Below are positions 8,942 to 17,060 of a stretch of DNA of 64,000 bases, piece after piece; within the stretch, counting starts at the first letter, position 1, and each line of letters opens with the position of its first letter. The position numbers and the translations under genes were made by a program. The notes under the pieces were generated by a model. That model saw nothing but the letters and a program-made list of their open reading frames with translations. It did not search any database and was not told the origin of the DNA. Source of the stretch: Mesorhizobium sp. B2-1-1. Its GTDB lineage: Bacteria > Pseudomonadota > Alphaproteobacteria > Rhizobiales > Rhizobiaceae. The DNA lies in the NCBI RefSeq assembly GCF_006442975.2, contig NZ_CP083954.1, positions 1,364,001-1,428,000 on the forward strand, read 5' to 3'.

Positions 8942-8949
8942 AGCCCAGG

Positions 8950-9234
8950 CGAGGCGTTCTGTTCCCGGCTGATGCCGCAGGCGCCGGCAAGCGGTTGCAA
9001 GAGGCACCGGACCGGTCGGTCCTCCTGTTTATGCACCACCCGCCGTTCGGCATCCACATGCCGGTGCTCGACGAGGTCACGCTAACCGACGCCGATGCCC
9101 TTCAAGAGCTATTCCAACGCCATGGCAGTGTCCGTCACATCTTCGCCGGACGTGTCCACCGGCTGATCGCCGGCAAATGGCGCGGCATTCCGGTCAGCAC
9201 CATCATCCATTTCCACGATTTTCCGGTTGGCTAG
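8950..9234 (+). pseudogene. Metallophosphoesterase remnant (C-terminal fragment)
   Basis: An open stretch without start codon directly after bdhA encodes the last 90 or so residues of a calcineurin-like phosphodiesterase of the CpdA/GpdQ type: APDRSVLLFMHHPPFGIH, MPVLDEVTLTDADALQELF, then AGRVHRLIAGKWRGIPVST. The metal-binding GHVH motif has become GRVH, and the first two thirds of the enzyme, with the other metal ligands, are absent. This is a 5'-truncated and mutated leftover. Together with the broken acetoacetate decarboxylase it marks deletions on both sides of bdhA. Confidence 0.65.
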
Positions 9235-9409
9235 CACTTAAGCAGGGGGCGCCCCTTCTCTCGCCATCAAGCGCGCTCACGGTTGAAGTTTTTCCGGGCC
9301 CGAATGCGTCGAACCGTCGCGAGCGTTTGGTTGTCGGATTTGCCGGTTTTCCCACCTTGCTCGTGATGCTGGAAAGGGTACAAAAGTGCTACGAATCTGG
9401 ACATTAGTC

Positions 9410-9436
9410 TTGACAGAAATACAGATGTTCAATACC
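9410..9436 (+). promoter_or_regulatory. Possible promoter of the DRL/dehydrogenase operon
   Basis: TTGACA at 9410-9415 followed after 15 bases by AATACC (9431-9436). The -35 box is perfect and the -10 box poor. The position, about 45 bases before the first start codon of the operon, is right. Supported by pattern only. Confidence 0.35.
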
Positions 9437-9479
9437 CGTCAGGTGATTGAATAGCAGCATTACGGGAGGAATGAGCGGT

Positions 9480-10808
9480 ATGGCTTCCAATGTTTCGTTG
9501 ACGGGCCTTGCCCGTGATCTCGAGGTGCGGGCCAAGTCGGGCAAGCCAATCCGCATCGGCTTGATCGGTTCGGGCGAGATGGGAACCGACATCGTCACCC
9601 GCGTCGCCCATATGTCCGGCATCGAGATCGGCGCCATTTCCGAGCTGAACCTGCCCGCCGCCAGCAAGGCCGTGGATATCGCCTTCCAGGAAACCGGGCA
9701 TGCGCGCGAAGTGTCGAACGCCTCGGCGATGACGGCCGCCATGGAGGCCGGCAAGGTGGCGGTCACCAACGACGCCAGCCTGGTCATCAACAATGACCTG
9801 ATCGACGTCGTCATCGACGCCACCGGCGTTCCCGCCGTCGGCGCCGAGATCGGCTTGCGCGCCATGGAGCACGGCAAGCACCTGGTGATGATGAATGTCG
9901 AGGCCGACGTCACCATCGGCGCCTATCTCAAGAGCGAGGCCGACCGGCTCGGCGTCACCTATTCGCTGGGCGCCGGCGACGAGCCGTCTTCCTGCATGGA
10001 GCTTATCGAATTCGTCTCGGCGATGGGCCATCCGATCGTCGCCGCCGGCAAGGGCAAGAACAATCCGCTCAACATCGACGCCACGCCGCCCGACTATGAA
10101 GAGGAAGCCAAGCGCCGGCACATGAATGTGCGTATGCTGGTCGAGTTCGTCGACGGCTCCAAGACCATGGTCGAGATGGCGGCGATCGCCAACGCCACCG
10201 GGCTGGTGCCCGACAAGGCCGGCATGCATGGTCCGGCGGCGACGCTCGGCGAATTGTCCAAGGTGCTGGTGCCGCAGAAGGACGGCGGCGTGCTGTCGAA
10301 GGTCGGCGTCGTCGACTATTCGATCGGCAAGGGTGTCGCGCCCGGCGTGTTCGTCGTCGCCGACATGTCGCATCCGCGCATTTCGGAGCGCATGGAAGAT
10401 TTGAAGATGGGCAAGGGCCCGTACTTCACCTTCCATCGGCCCTACCATTTGACCTCGCTCGAAGTGCCCCTGACCTGCGCCCGCGTCGTGCTCTACGGCA
10501 AGGCCGACATGGTGCCGCTGGCAAAGCCGGTGGCCGAAGTCGCAGCCGTGGCCAAGAAGGACATGAAGCCGGGCGAGAAGCTCGATGCGATCGGCGAATA
10601 TTGCTACCGCGCCTGGATCATGACGGCGCCGGAAGCACATGCCGCCAGGGCCATTCCCTGCGGTCTGCTGCAAGGCGGTTCGGTGACGGCGCCGATCAAG
10701 AAGGGCGAGCTCATCACCTACGCCAATGCCGCCCCGGCTCCCGGCTCCAAGATAGCCGAACTGCGCGCGCGCCAGGACAAGCTCGTCTACGGAACCGTGG
10801 AGGTGTGA
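9480..10808 (+). CDS. DXR-II (DRL)-like NAD(P)-dependent oxidoreductase with SAF domain
   Basis: A 442-residue protein with a Rossmann N-terminus of homoserine-dehydrogenase type (IRIGLIGSGEMGTDIVTRV, about 28-46), a catalytic middle domain and a C-terminal SAF domain (AIPCGLLQGGSVTAPIKKGELIT). This architecture is that of the DRL family, whose Brucella member is an alternative 1-deoxyxylulose 5-phosphate reductoisomerase; many family members have other, unknown substrates, and such proteins are often mislabelled FlgA because of the SAF domain. Here the gene is two bases upstream of a TPP-dependent dehydrogenase operon, which points to a catabolic role rather than isoprenoid synthesis. ATG at 9480 or 9471 follows GGGAGGA; the former gives better spacing. 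Family call firm, substrate unknown. Confidence 0.75.
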   Translation: MASNVSLTGLARDLEVRAKSGKPIRIGLIGSGEMGTDIVTRVAHMSGIEIGAISELNLPAASKAVDIAFQETGHAREVSNASAMTAAMEAGKVAVTNDASLVINNDLIDVVIDATGVPAVGAEIGLRAMEHGKHLVMMNVEADVTIGAYLKSEADRLGVTYSLGAGDEPSSCMELIEFVSAMGHPIVAAGKGKNNPLNIDATPPDYEEEAKRRHMNVRMLVEFVDGSKTMVEMAAIANATGLVPDKAGMHGPAATLGELSKVLVPQKDGGVLSKVGVVDYSIGKGVAPGVFVVADMSHPRISERMEDLKMGKGPYFTFHRPYHLTSLEVPLTCARVVLYGKADMVPLAKPVAEVAAVAKKDMKPGEKLDAIGEYCYRAWIMTAPEAHAARAIPCGLLQGGSVTAPIKKGELITYANAAPAPGSKIAELRARQDKLVYGTVEV

Positions 10809-10810
10809 TC

Positions 10811-11839
10811 ATGGCCGCAGCCAGCAAAGCCGTCGCGGACAGCCGCGCCAACCTGCCCTTCGTCTATCGCCAGTACAGCGCCGAGCAGCTCAGACAGGTG
10901 CTCTACAAGATGTACCTCATCCGCCGCTTCGAAGAGGGCGCGGAGGAGAGCTACACGCGCGGCCTCATCCACGGCACCATGCATCTGTCGATCGGGCAGG
11001 AAGCCAGCGCCATGGGCATCTGCATGCCGCTCGGCGAGGATGACCAGATCACCTCGACGCATCGCGGCCACGGCCACTGCATCGCCAAGGGCGCCGAGGT
11101 CAAGCGCATGTTCGCCGAGTTCTTCGGCAAGACCACCGGCTACTGCAAGGGACGCGGCGGCTCGATGCACATCGCCGACGTGGCCAAGGGCAATCTGGGC
11201 GCCAATGGTATCGTCGGCGGCGGCATTCCGATCGCCGTCGGGGCGGCGCTCTCCTCCAAGATGATGAAGACCGGCAAGGTCGTGGTCTCCTTCTTCGGCG
11301 ACGGCGCCAACAATGAGGGCGCTTTCCACGAGGCGCTGAACATGGCGGCGATCTGGAAGCTGCCGGTGATTTTCGTGTGCGAGAACAATGGCTACGGCAT
11401 GTCGACGTCGACGGCCCGCTCGACCGCGGTCAAGAACATCGCCGAGCGCGCCGCCGCCTATTCGATGCCCGGCGTCATCGTCAACGGCAACATTTTTTCG
11501 GAGGTCGCCGAGGCGTCCTACAAGGCCGTCGAGCGCGCACGCGCGGGCGAGGGGCCGACGCTGATCGAGTCCAAGACCTACCGCCATCGCGGCCATTCCA
11601 AGAGCGACCGCAACCGCTATCGCACCAAGGAGGAGATCGAGGACTGGATGTCGAACCGCGATCCGATCACCCTGTTCGAAAGCGAGCTGCGCGACTTCGG
11701 GTTCATTGACGACAAGGGCATCGAGGCGATCCGCGAAGCGGTGGCCAAGGAAATCGCCGACGGCATCGAGTTCGCCAAGGCGAGCCCGTCGCCTGATGTC
11801 AGCGAGACCGGAAATTATGTCTATACGGAGCAGGCGTGA
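10811..11839 (+). CDS. TPP-dependent dehydrogenase E1 component, alpha subunit (AcoA/PdhA-like)
   Basis: A 342-residue E1-alpha subunit. It has the thiamine-diphosphate motif starting at [15 protein letters not shown] and ending about 26 residues on at ENN, and the THRGHGH and KGRGGSMH segments of acetoin/pyruvate dehydrogenases. With E1-beta it decarboxylates a 2-oxoacid or cleaves acetoin and passes the acyl group to the lipoyl arm of E2. ATG at 10811 is two bases after the previous stop, with GGAGGTG as ribosome site. The absence of long extensions and the Aco-like gene order favour acetoin-type over the main pyruvate dehydrogenase, but the substrate cannot be read from sequence. Confidence 0.88.
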   Translation: MAAASKAVADSRANLPFVYRQYSAEQLRQVLYKMYLIRRFEEGAEESYTRGLIHGTMHLSIGQEASAMGICMPLGEDDQITSTHRGHGHCIAKGAEVKRMFAEFFGKTTGYCKGRGGSMHIADVAKGNLGANGIVGGGIPIAVGAALSSKMMKTGKVVVSFFGDGANNEGAFHEALNMAAIWKLPVIFVCENNGYGMSTSTARSTAVKNIAERAAAYSMPGVIVNGNIFSEVAEASYKAVERARAGEGPTLIESKTYRHRGHSKSDRNRYRTKEEIEDWMSNRDPITLFESELRDFGFIDDKGIEAIREAVAKEIADGIEFAKASPSPDVSETGNYVYTEQA

Positions 11840-12837
11840 TGGACGCGATGGTGCGTGAACTGAGCTACGCCCAGGCGATCCAGGAAGCCATGGCGATCGC
11901 CATGGACATGGACGAACGCGTCTTCCTGATGGGCGAGGATATCGGCGTCTATGGCGGCGCCTTCCAGGTGACCGGCGATCTGGTCGAGCGCTACGGCGCG
12001 GACCGGGTGATGGATACGCCGATCTCGGAACTGGGCGGCGCGGGTGTCGCGGTGGGTGCGGCGCTTACCGGGATGCGGCCGATCTTCGAGTTCCAGTTCT
12101 CCGACTTTGCCACGCTCGCCATGGAGCAGATCGTCAACCAGGCGGCCAAGATGCGCTTCATGCTGGGCGGTGAGGTTTCCGTTCCCGTGGTGATGCGCTT
12201 TCCCGCCGGTTCCGGCACCGGTGCCGCCGCGCAGCACAGCCAGAGCCTCGAGGCCTGGCTCGGCCATGTGCCGGGCCTGAAGGTCATCCAGCCGGCGACG
12301 CCGCACGATGCCAAGGGCATGCTTTTGGCTGCCGTCGCCGATCCCGACCCGGTGATGATCTTCGAACACAAGCTGCTCTACAAGATGAAGGGCCCGGTTC
12401 CGGAAGGCTACTACACGGTGCCGATCGGCAAGGCCGACATCCGCCGCGAGGGGCGCGATCTCACCATCGTCGCCACCTCGATCATGGTGCAGAAGGCGCT
12501 CGACGCCGCGGCCGCGCTGGAAACGGAAGGCATCGGCGTCGAAGTCGTCGACCTCAGGACGATCCGGCCGATGGACAAGCAGACCGTCATCGACAGCGTC
12601 AAGAAGACGTCGCGGCTGATGTGCGTCTACGAAGCGGTCAAGACGCTGGGCATCGGCGCCGAGGTCAGCGCCATGATCGCCGAGAGCGAGGCGTTCGACT
12701 ATCTCGACGCGCCGATCGTGCGGCTGGGCGGCGCGGAGACGCCGATCCCGTACAATCCGGAGCTGGAGAAGGCGACGGTGCCGCAGGTTCCCGGCATCAT
12801 CACCGCCGCCCGCGACCTCGTGAGAGGGGTTCGCTGA
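11839..12837 (+). CDS. TPP-dependent dehydrogenase E1 component, beta subunit (AcoB/PdhB-like)
   Basis: A 332-residue transketolase-like beta subunit: [13 protein letters not shown], the GEDIGVYGG loop, [18 protein letters not shown] and [22 protein letters not shown], then the C-terminal transketolase domain with DLRTIRPMD. It completes the heterotetrameric E1 with the gene upstream. The start ATG at 11839 overlaps the preceding TGA by one base; a GTG three bases earlier is a poorer choice. Four bases separate its stop from the E2 start region, so the three genes form one translational unit. Confidence 0.88.
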   Translation: MDAMVRELSYAQAIQEAMAIAMDMDERVFLMGEDIGVYGGAFQVTGDLVERYGADRVMDTPISELGGAGVAVGAALTGMRPIFEFQFSDFATLAMEQIVNQAAKMRFMLGGEVSVPVVMRFPAGSGTGAAAQHSQSLEAWLGHVPGLKVIQPATPHDAKGMLLAAVADPDPVMIFEHKLLYKMKGPVPEGYYTVPIGKADIRREGRDLTIVATSIMVQKALDAAAALETEGIGVEVVDLRTIRPMDKQTVIDSVKKTSRLMCVYEAVKTLGIGAEVSAMIAESEAFDYLDAPIVRLGGAETPIPYNPELEKATVPQVPGIITAARDLVRGVR

Positions 12838-12840
12838 GAC

Positions 12841-14253
12841 ATGCCGACCGAAGTCATTCTTCCCAAGGTCGACATGGACATGGCGACCGGACAGATCTCG
12901 CGCTGGTTCGCCGAGGAAGGCGCCCGGGTCAAGAAGGGCGACGTGCTGTTCGAGATCGAGACCGACAAGGCGGCGATGGAAATCGACGCGCCGGCCAGCG
13001 GCATCCTGCGCGATGTCTCCGGCAAGGAAGGCGTCGATATCCCCGTCGGCGCGCCGGTTGCGTGGATCTATGCCGATGATGAAAGCTACGGGGCCAAGCA
13101 GGACAAGGCGCCAATCTCCCCCCTTGAGGGGGAGATGTCGACGAAGTCGACAGAGGGGGTTGCCTCAGAAGGCACCGCCCTCGCGCTGAGCCCGGTCGAA
13201 CCGACCCCACCCGACCGGCCTTCGGCCGGCCACCCTCCCCTCGAGGGGGAGGGAAAAACCCGCGCTACACCCTTGGCGCGTCGATTGGCTCGTGAAGCAG
13301 GACTGAATCTCTCCGGCATATCAGGCACAGGCCCACATGGCCGCGTCGTGAAGGCGGATATCGATGCGGTACTCTCCTCCCCCCTCGAGGGGGAGGTGTC
13401 CGCGAAGCGGACGGAGGGGGTCGTCTCAGGAGGCACCGCTTTTGCGCCGAGCCCCGTCGAAGCGACCCCAGCCGACCGGCCTGCGGCCGGCCACTCTCCC
13501 CTCAAGGGGGAGGGGGACGTGCTGCGCCTGTTCGAGGAAGGCTCCTATGAACTCGTCCCGCATGACAATATGCGCAAGACCATCGCGCGCCGGCTGGTCG
13601 AGGCCAAGACCACCATCCCGCATTTCTACCTGACGCTCGATTGCGAGCTCGATGCGCTGCTTTCGCTGCGCACGCAGCTCAATGCGGCCGCACCGGTAAA
13701 GAAGACCGACAAGGGCGAGGCGCCCGCCTACAAGCTCTCGGTCAACGACATGGTGATCAAGGCGATGGCCATGGCCTTGAAGGCGGTGCCGGATGCCAAT
13801 GCCTCGTGGACCGAAAGCGCCATGGTCAAGCACAGGCATGCCGATGTCGGCGTCGCCGTCTCGATCCCCGGCGGCCTGATCACGCCGATCATTCGCAAGG
13901 CGGACGAAAAGACGCTGTCGGTGATCTCCAACGAGATGAAGGACCTGGCCAGCCGCGCGCGCAGTCGCAAGCTGAAGCCGGAAGAGTATCAAGGCGGCAC
14001 CACGGCGGTGTCGAACCTTGGCATGTTCGGCATCAAAGATTTCGCCGCCGTCATCAACCCGCCGCATGCGACGATCCTGGCGGTGGGTGCCGGCGAGGAG
14101 CGGGCGATGGTCAAGAACGGCGAGATCAGAATCGCCACCGTGATGTCGGTGACGCTGTCGACCGACCATCGCGCCGTGGACGGAGCACTTGGCGCCGAAC
14201 TGCTGGTCGCCTTCAAGAAGCTGATCGAGAACCCGATGGGCATGCTGGTGTAG
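12841..14253 (+). CDS. Dihydrolipoamide acyltransferase E2 with repeat-derived linkers
   Basis: A 470-residue E2. Domains in order: lipoyl domain (1-80, lipoylation lysine in ETDKAAMEI), linker, E3/E1-binding domain (about 142-178: ATPLARRLAREAGLNL, GTGPHGRVVKADI), linker, and catalytic domain (about 230-470) with the active-site H443-R-A-V-D447-G. The two linkers are unusual. Residues 93-138 and 180-225 are translations of two copies of one palindromic DNA repeat and are 34/46 identical to each other, beginning SPLEGE and ending in a GEG triplet. Normal E2 linkers are Ala/Pro-rich and unrelated to each other. No dihydrolipoamide dehydrogenase (E3) gene follows, so E3 must be shared. Confidence 0.9.
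   Translation: MPTEVILPKVDMDMATGQISRWFAEEGARVKKGDVLFEIETDKAAMEIDAPASGILRDVSGKEGVDIPVGAPVAWIYADDESYGAKQDKAPISPLEGEMSTKSTEGVASEGTALALSPVEPTPPDRPSAGHPPLEGEGKTRATPLARRLAREAGLNLSGISGTGPHGRVVKADIDAVLSSPLEGEVSAKRTEGVVSGGTAFAPSPVEATPADRPAAGHSPLKGEGDVLRLFEEGSYELVPHDNMRKTIARRLVEAKTTIPHFYLTLDCELDALLSLRTQLNAAAPVKKTDKGEAPAYKLSVNDMVIKAMAMALKAVPDANASWTESAMVKHRHADVGVAVSIPGGLITPIIRKADEKTLSVISNEMKDLASRARSRKLKPEEYQGGTTAVSNLGMFGIKDFAAVINPPHATILAVGAGEERAMVKNGEIRIATVMSVTLSTDHRAVDGALGAELLVAFKKLIENPMGMLV
13114..13253. repeat. Palindromic rhizobial-type repeat, copy 1, inside the E2 gene
   Basis: About 140 bp bounded by inverted CCCCTTGAGGGGGAG- and CCCCTCGAGGGGGAG-type palindromes, with an internal GACCGGCC-TTC-GGCCGG hairpin and a smaller hairpin after the left end. 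It aligns along its length with the copy at 13374-13516. It is read without stop codon and forms linker residues 93-138 of E2. Elements with these end sequences are known to me as abundant intergenic repeats of Mesorhizobium-like genomes; the family name is not asserted. Confidence 0.8.
13374..13516. repeat. Palindromic rhizobial-type repeat, copy 2, inside the E2 gene
   Basis: The second copy, same orientation and same reading frame as copy 1, forming E2 residues 180-225 between the E3-binding and catalytic domains. The left palindrome is CCCCCTCGAGGGGGAGG, the inner hairpin CCGGCC-TGC-GGCCGG. The two copies have diverged at both synonymous and non-synonymous sites, so the insertion or duplication is not very recent. 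Confidence 0.8.
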
Positions 14254-14367
14254 GTCACGTTGACGTGAGCCGGCGTCGAATGATGCGCCGGCTCACCACA
14301 GAATCGACTTGTCAGGCGCGAACCCTTCGCCCATGTTTCAGGTGGACTGTGATCAAGGGAGGTCCGC

Positions 14368-14736
14368 ATGCCCGCATTCGATCCATCCGACGTCAAGACC
14401 CTGTTCGGCAAGGTGATGGGCGCGTCTCCGTCCGACATCAAGCTGGTGGCGCAGCGCCTGCACGATCACGCTTTCGAGCCGCGCATGTCGGCGGACGAAA
14501 CCAAGCAACTCGTCGCCAGTCTCGGCTATGAGAGCCTGGATGCGTTCTGCGCCGACATCGGCTTGCCTGCGCATATCGCGGAGCGCTGGGGCCGCTTCGG
14601 CGTTTCCGGCGAGATGAAGCAGGTGTTCACGCTGCTGGCGGCCCAGCGCAGGCGGGTGGCCGAGGCGATCGCCGAATTCGAATCCATGACCCATGTCGGC
14701 GTCGAGGATTTCTTGCGCGAACGCGGCCTGATCTAA
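14368..14736 (+). CDS. Hypothetical protein, 122 residues
   Basis: A soluble, mostly helical, charged protein without signal or membrane segment; no domain is recognised. Two segments (residues 10-40 and 40-75) each suggest a helix-turn-helix-like spacing, the second containing GLPAHIAERWGRFG, which loosely resembles a DNA-binding domain, but this is weak. A strong GGGAGG ribosome site lies seven bases before ATG 14368. It is 114 bases downstream of E2 on the same strand and may be the last gene of that operon. Confidence 0.7.
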   Translation: MPAFDPSDVKTLFGKVMGASPSDIKLVAQRLHDHAFEPRMSADETKQLVASLGYESLDAFCADIGLPAHIAERWGRFGVSGEMKQVFTLLAAQRRRVAEAIAEFESMTHVGVEDFLRERGLI

Positions 14737-14754
14737 GCGGCACTGGAAGCAGCG

Positions 14755-15732
14755 TCAGCCAGCCTTTGCCAGCAGCGCCGTCGCCGTATCGCTGTCGGTG
14801 ATCAGCACATTGGTGCTGACGGCCTTCAGCGCGGCGAGGATCGCGGCCACCTTGCGTTTTCCGCCGGCGGCCAGCACGACATTCGGCACCTGGCCGACGA
14901 CATCGAGGTCGATGGCCATGACGCGGCCGTTGACTTCGTGGTCGACCAGCCTGCCTGAGGCATCGACGAAATAGCACAGCATGTTGGCGACCGCGCCCTT
15001 CGCTTTCAGCGACGCGATGAGCGACGACGGCACGATGCCGTGGCGGAAGATGGTCGCGTCCGGCGACATGTCGCCGACGGTAAGCAGCGCGATATCGGCG
15101 GCGGCAGCGCGCTGCCGCACGTCCTGCAGCGCCGGCTGCGCCCAGAGCAGGTCACGCAGCGAGGGGTTGTCGACCGTCACCGGCGCAGTGATCTGGTAGC
15201 TGTCGACCTCGAAGACATCGGCGACCTTGGCGGCGACGATCGACGGATTGATCCATTGCGAATGCGGCAGGCTGCCGACGAGCGCCACGACCGAGGCGTG
15301 CTTCAGCTGCCGGCGGGCGAGAAAGCCCAAACTTGCATGCAGGGTCGCGCCGCCGCCGATTGCCAGCGTCATGCCGTCCTGCATCTGCTCGCCGAGATAG
15401 GCCGCCACGGCGTGGCCGATCGCCTTCTCCAGGTGCTCTTGCGCCGAAGGCGTCGGGATGACGACGGCGGCATCGAGGCCCCAGCGCTTCTCGAGTGCAC
15501 GTTCGAGCGCCACCTGTTCGGCGGTCGGCGCGTTGATCATGGTGACGACGATGCCCTCGGCCGTGCACGCGGCCAGCGTGCGCATGACCTTAACCCTGGA
15601 GACATCGAGCTTCTCGGCGATCTGCTCCTGCGTGAAGCCCTCCACATAATAGAGCCACGCCGTCTTGACGTTGAGATCCGACGACACCATCGGCAATCCG
15701 GAGCGGGCCGGTCTCGGTTTTTCCACGGGCAT
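14755..15732 (-). CDS. SorC/DeoR-type sugar-binding transcriptional regulator
   Basis: A 325-residue regulator with an N-terminal helix-turn-helix (about 33-53: FTQEQIAEKLDVSRVKVMRTL) and the large C-terminal SorC sugar-binding domain (TLAIGGGATLHASL, then VGDMSPDATIFRHG). Members respond to phosphorylated sugars or polyols. It is divergent from the ABC transporter operon at 15996 with a 260-base gap containing direct and inverted TGAACA motifs, so it most likely controls that operon. It is convergent with the gene at 14368, with 18 bases between stops. Confidence 0.88.
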   Translation of the reverse strand: MPVEKPRPARSGLPMVSSDLNVKTAWLYYVEGFTQEQIAEKLDVSRVKVMRTLAACTAEGIVVTMINAPTAEQVALERALEKRWGLDAAVVIPTPSAQEHLEKAIGHAVAAYLGEQMQDGMTLAIGGGATLHASLGFLARRQLKHASVVALVGSLPHSQWINPSIVAAKVADVFEVDSYQITAPVTVDNPSLRDLLWAQPALQDVRQRAAAADIALLTVGDMSPDATIFRHGIVPSSLIASLKAKGAVANMLCYFVDASGRLVDHEVNGRVMAIDLDVVGQVPNVVLAAGGKRKVAAILAALKAVSTNVLITDSDTATALLAKAG

Positions 15733-15844
15733 CGCTTTTCGTCCTCATGAGCCTTGGCCTGGGCCCCGCATCGCCTCTTCGGAGAAAGGCCGGCCGCGTG
15801 TCAACTGGCACCGGATGTCCGGCGTGTCGATTGTTGCACAGTTT

Positions 15845-15881
15845 TGTTCATTTGTAATTGACATCGAACATATGAACATAT
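15845..15881 (+). promoter_or_regulatory. Candidate operator and promoter upstream of the ABC operon
   Basis: Two tandem GAACATAT units (15866-15881) lie just after a perfect TTGACA (15858-15863). TGTTCA at 15845-15850 and TGAACA at 15873-15878 form an inverted pair 22 bases apart. The area is strongly A+T-rich compared with its surroundings and sits between the SorC-type regulator and the transporter. It is a likely binding region for that regulator. Confidence 0.5.
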
Positions 15882-15995
15882 TTTGTATATCTCACGCGCT
15901 GTGTCATCCACCAGTCATATGCGCCGTGCAGGGAGGAAGAGACAGGGAACCGGCCGGGGCCGGACCAGTCGTGCACAGACAGGACAGGAGGTCTT

Positions 15996-16982
15996 ATGAA
16001 GACGCTATTCATCAAGCTGCTGGGCAGCCAGCTGGCGCTCGCGGCAACTTTGTTTGCCGGCATGGCAAGTGCCGAAACGTTGACGCTCTACACATCCCAG
16101 CCGGAAGCCGACGCGGCCAAGACCGTGGAGGCCTTCAAGAAGGCGCAGCCCGGCATCGACGTGGCAATCTATCGTTCCGGTACCAGCGACATCCTCACAA
16201 AGATGGCGGCCGAATTCGCCGCCGGCAGCCCGCAGGCCGACGTGCTGTTGATCGCCGATGCGGTCTCGATGGAGTTGCTGAAGAAGGATGGCCGGCTGCT
16301 GCCTTATCCCGAGGCAAAGCTCGACGGCATCGAGCCGGATGCTTACGACGCCGACAAGACCTATTTCGGCAGCAAGCTGATCACCACCGGCATCGTCTAC
16401 AACACCGCGGCTGCGCAAAAACCCGAGCATTGGGCCGATCTCGCCAAGCCGGCCTATGCCGATGGTCTCGTCATGCCGAGCCCGCTCTATTCAGGTGCCG
16501 CCGCCTACCTGCTTTCGGGTTTCGCCAGCGATGCCGATTACGGCTGGGATTTCTTCCAGAAGCTGAAGGCCAACAACACCGTCAGCGTGCGCGGCAATGG
16601 CGCGGTGCTGAAGTCCGTGGCATCAGGCGAGAAGCCCTATGGCATCCTCGTCGACTTCATGGCGATGAACGCCAAGAAGAAGGGCTCGCCGGTGGAATTC
16701 GTGTTCCCCTCGGAAGGCGTTCCGGCCGTGACCGAACCGGTCGCGATCATGAAGACGGCCAAGAATGTCGACGGCGCCAAGAAGTTCGTCGACTTCATTC
16801 TTTCGGACGAAGGCCAGAAGCTGGCGCTTTCCATGGGCTACCTGCCGGCACGGGCCTCGGTCGGCCGGCCCGAATGGCTGCCGGAAGGCGTCAAGGTCAA
16901 GGTAATGTCGTTCGACACCAAGGCAATCGTCGCCAAGACCGACGCCGACAAGGCGAAGTTCTCGGAACTGTTCGGCGGCTGA
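15996..16982 (+). CDS. ABC transporter substrate-binding protein (AfuA/FbpA-like)
   Basis: A 328-residue periplasmic binding protein with a signal peptide cleaved near ASA-ET (25-27). It has the family-1 fold start LTLYTSQPEADAAKTVEAFKK and PQADVLLIADAVSMELLKKDG, typical of the Fe(III)/phosphosugar/2-aminoethylphosphonate branch. No tyrosine-rich iron site can be confirmed by eye. In the related AfuABC system the ligand is a hexose phosphate, which would suit the sugar-type regulator upstream and the SurE phosphatase downstream; this is inference. It is the first gene of a five-gene operon. Confidence 0.85.
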   Translation: MKTLFIKLLGSQLALAATLFAGMASAETLTLYTSQPEADAAKTVEAFKKAQPGIDVAIYRSGTSDILTKMAAEFAAGSPQADVLLIADAVSMELLKKDGRLLPYPEAKLDGIEPDAYDADKTYFGSKLITTGIVYNTAAAQKPEHWADLAKPAYADGLVMPSPLYSGAAAYLLSGFASDADYGWDFFQKLKANNTVSVRGNGAVLKSVASGEKPYGILVDFMAMNAKKKGSPVEFVFPSEGVPAVTEPVAIMKTAKNVDGAKKFVDFILSDEGQKLALSMGYLPARASVGRPEWLPEGVKVKVMSFDTKAIVAKTDADKAKFSELFGG

Positions 16983-17060
16983 CAAGGCTCGGCGATCCGG
17001 GCGGGATGCCGCTTTGGCGGCATCCCCACTGCGCGCTGGTCGAATTTCAGGAAAGCAACC

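Noticed and set aside
9429..10673. Long - strand frame opposite the DRL-like gene
   Set aside because: Shadow of a conserved coding sequence; composition rich in His, Gly, Asp and Arg and no recognisable domain.
13114..13516. CRISPR-like repeats
   Set aside because: Only two copies of about 140 bp, internally palindromic, separated by a conserved protein domain and translated; no spacers or cas genes.
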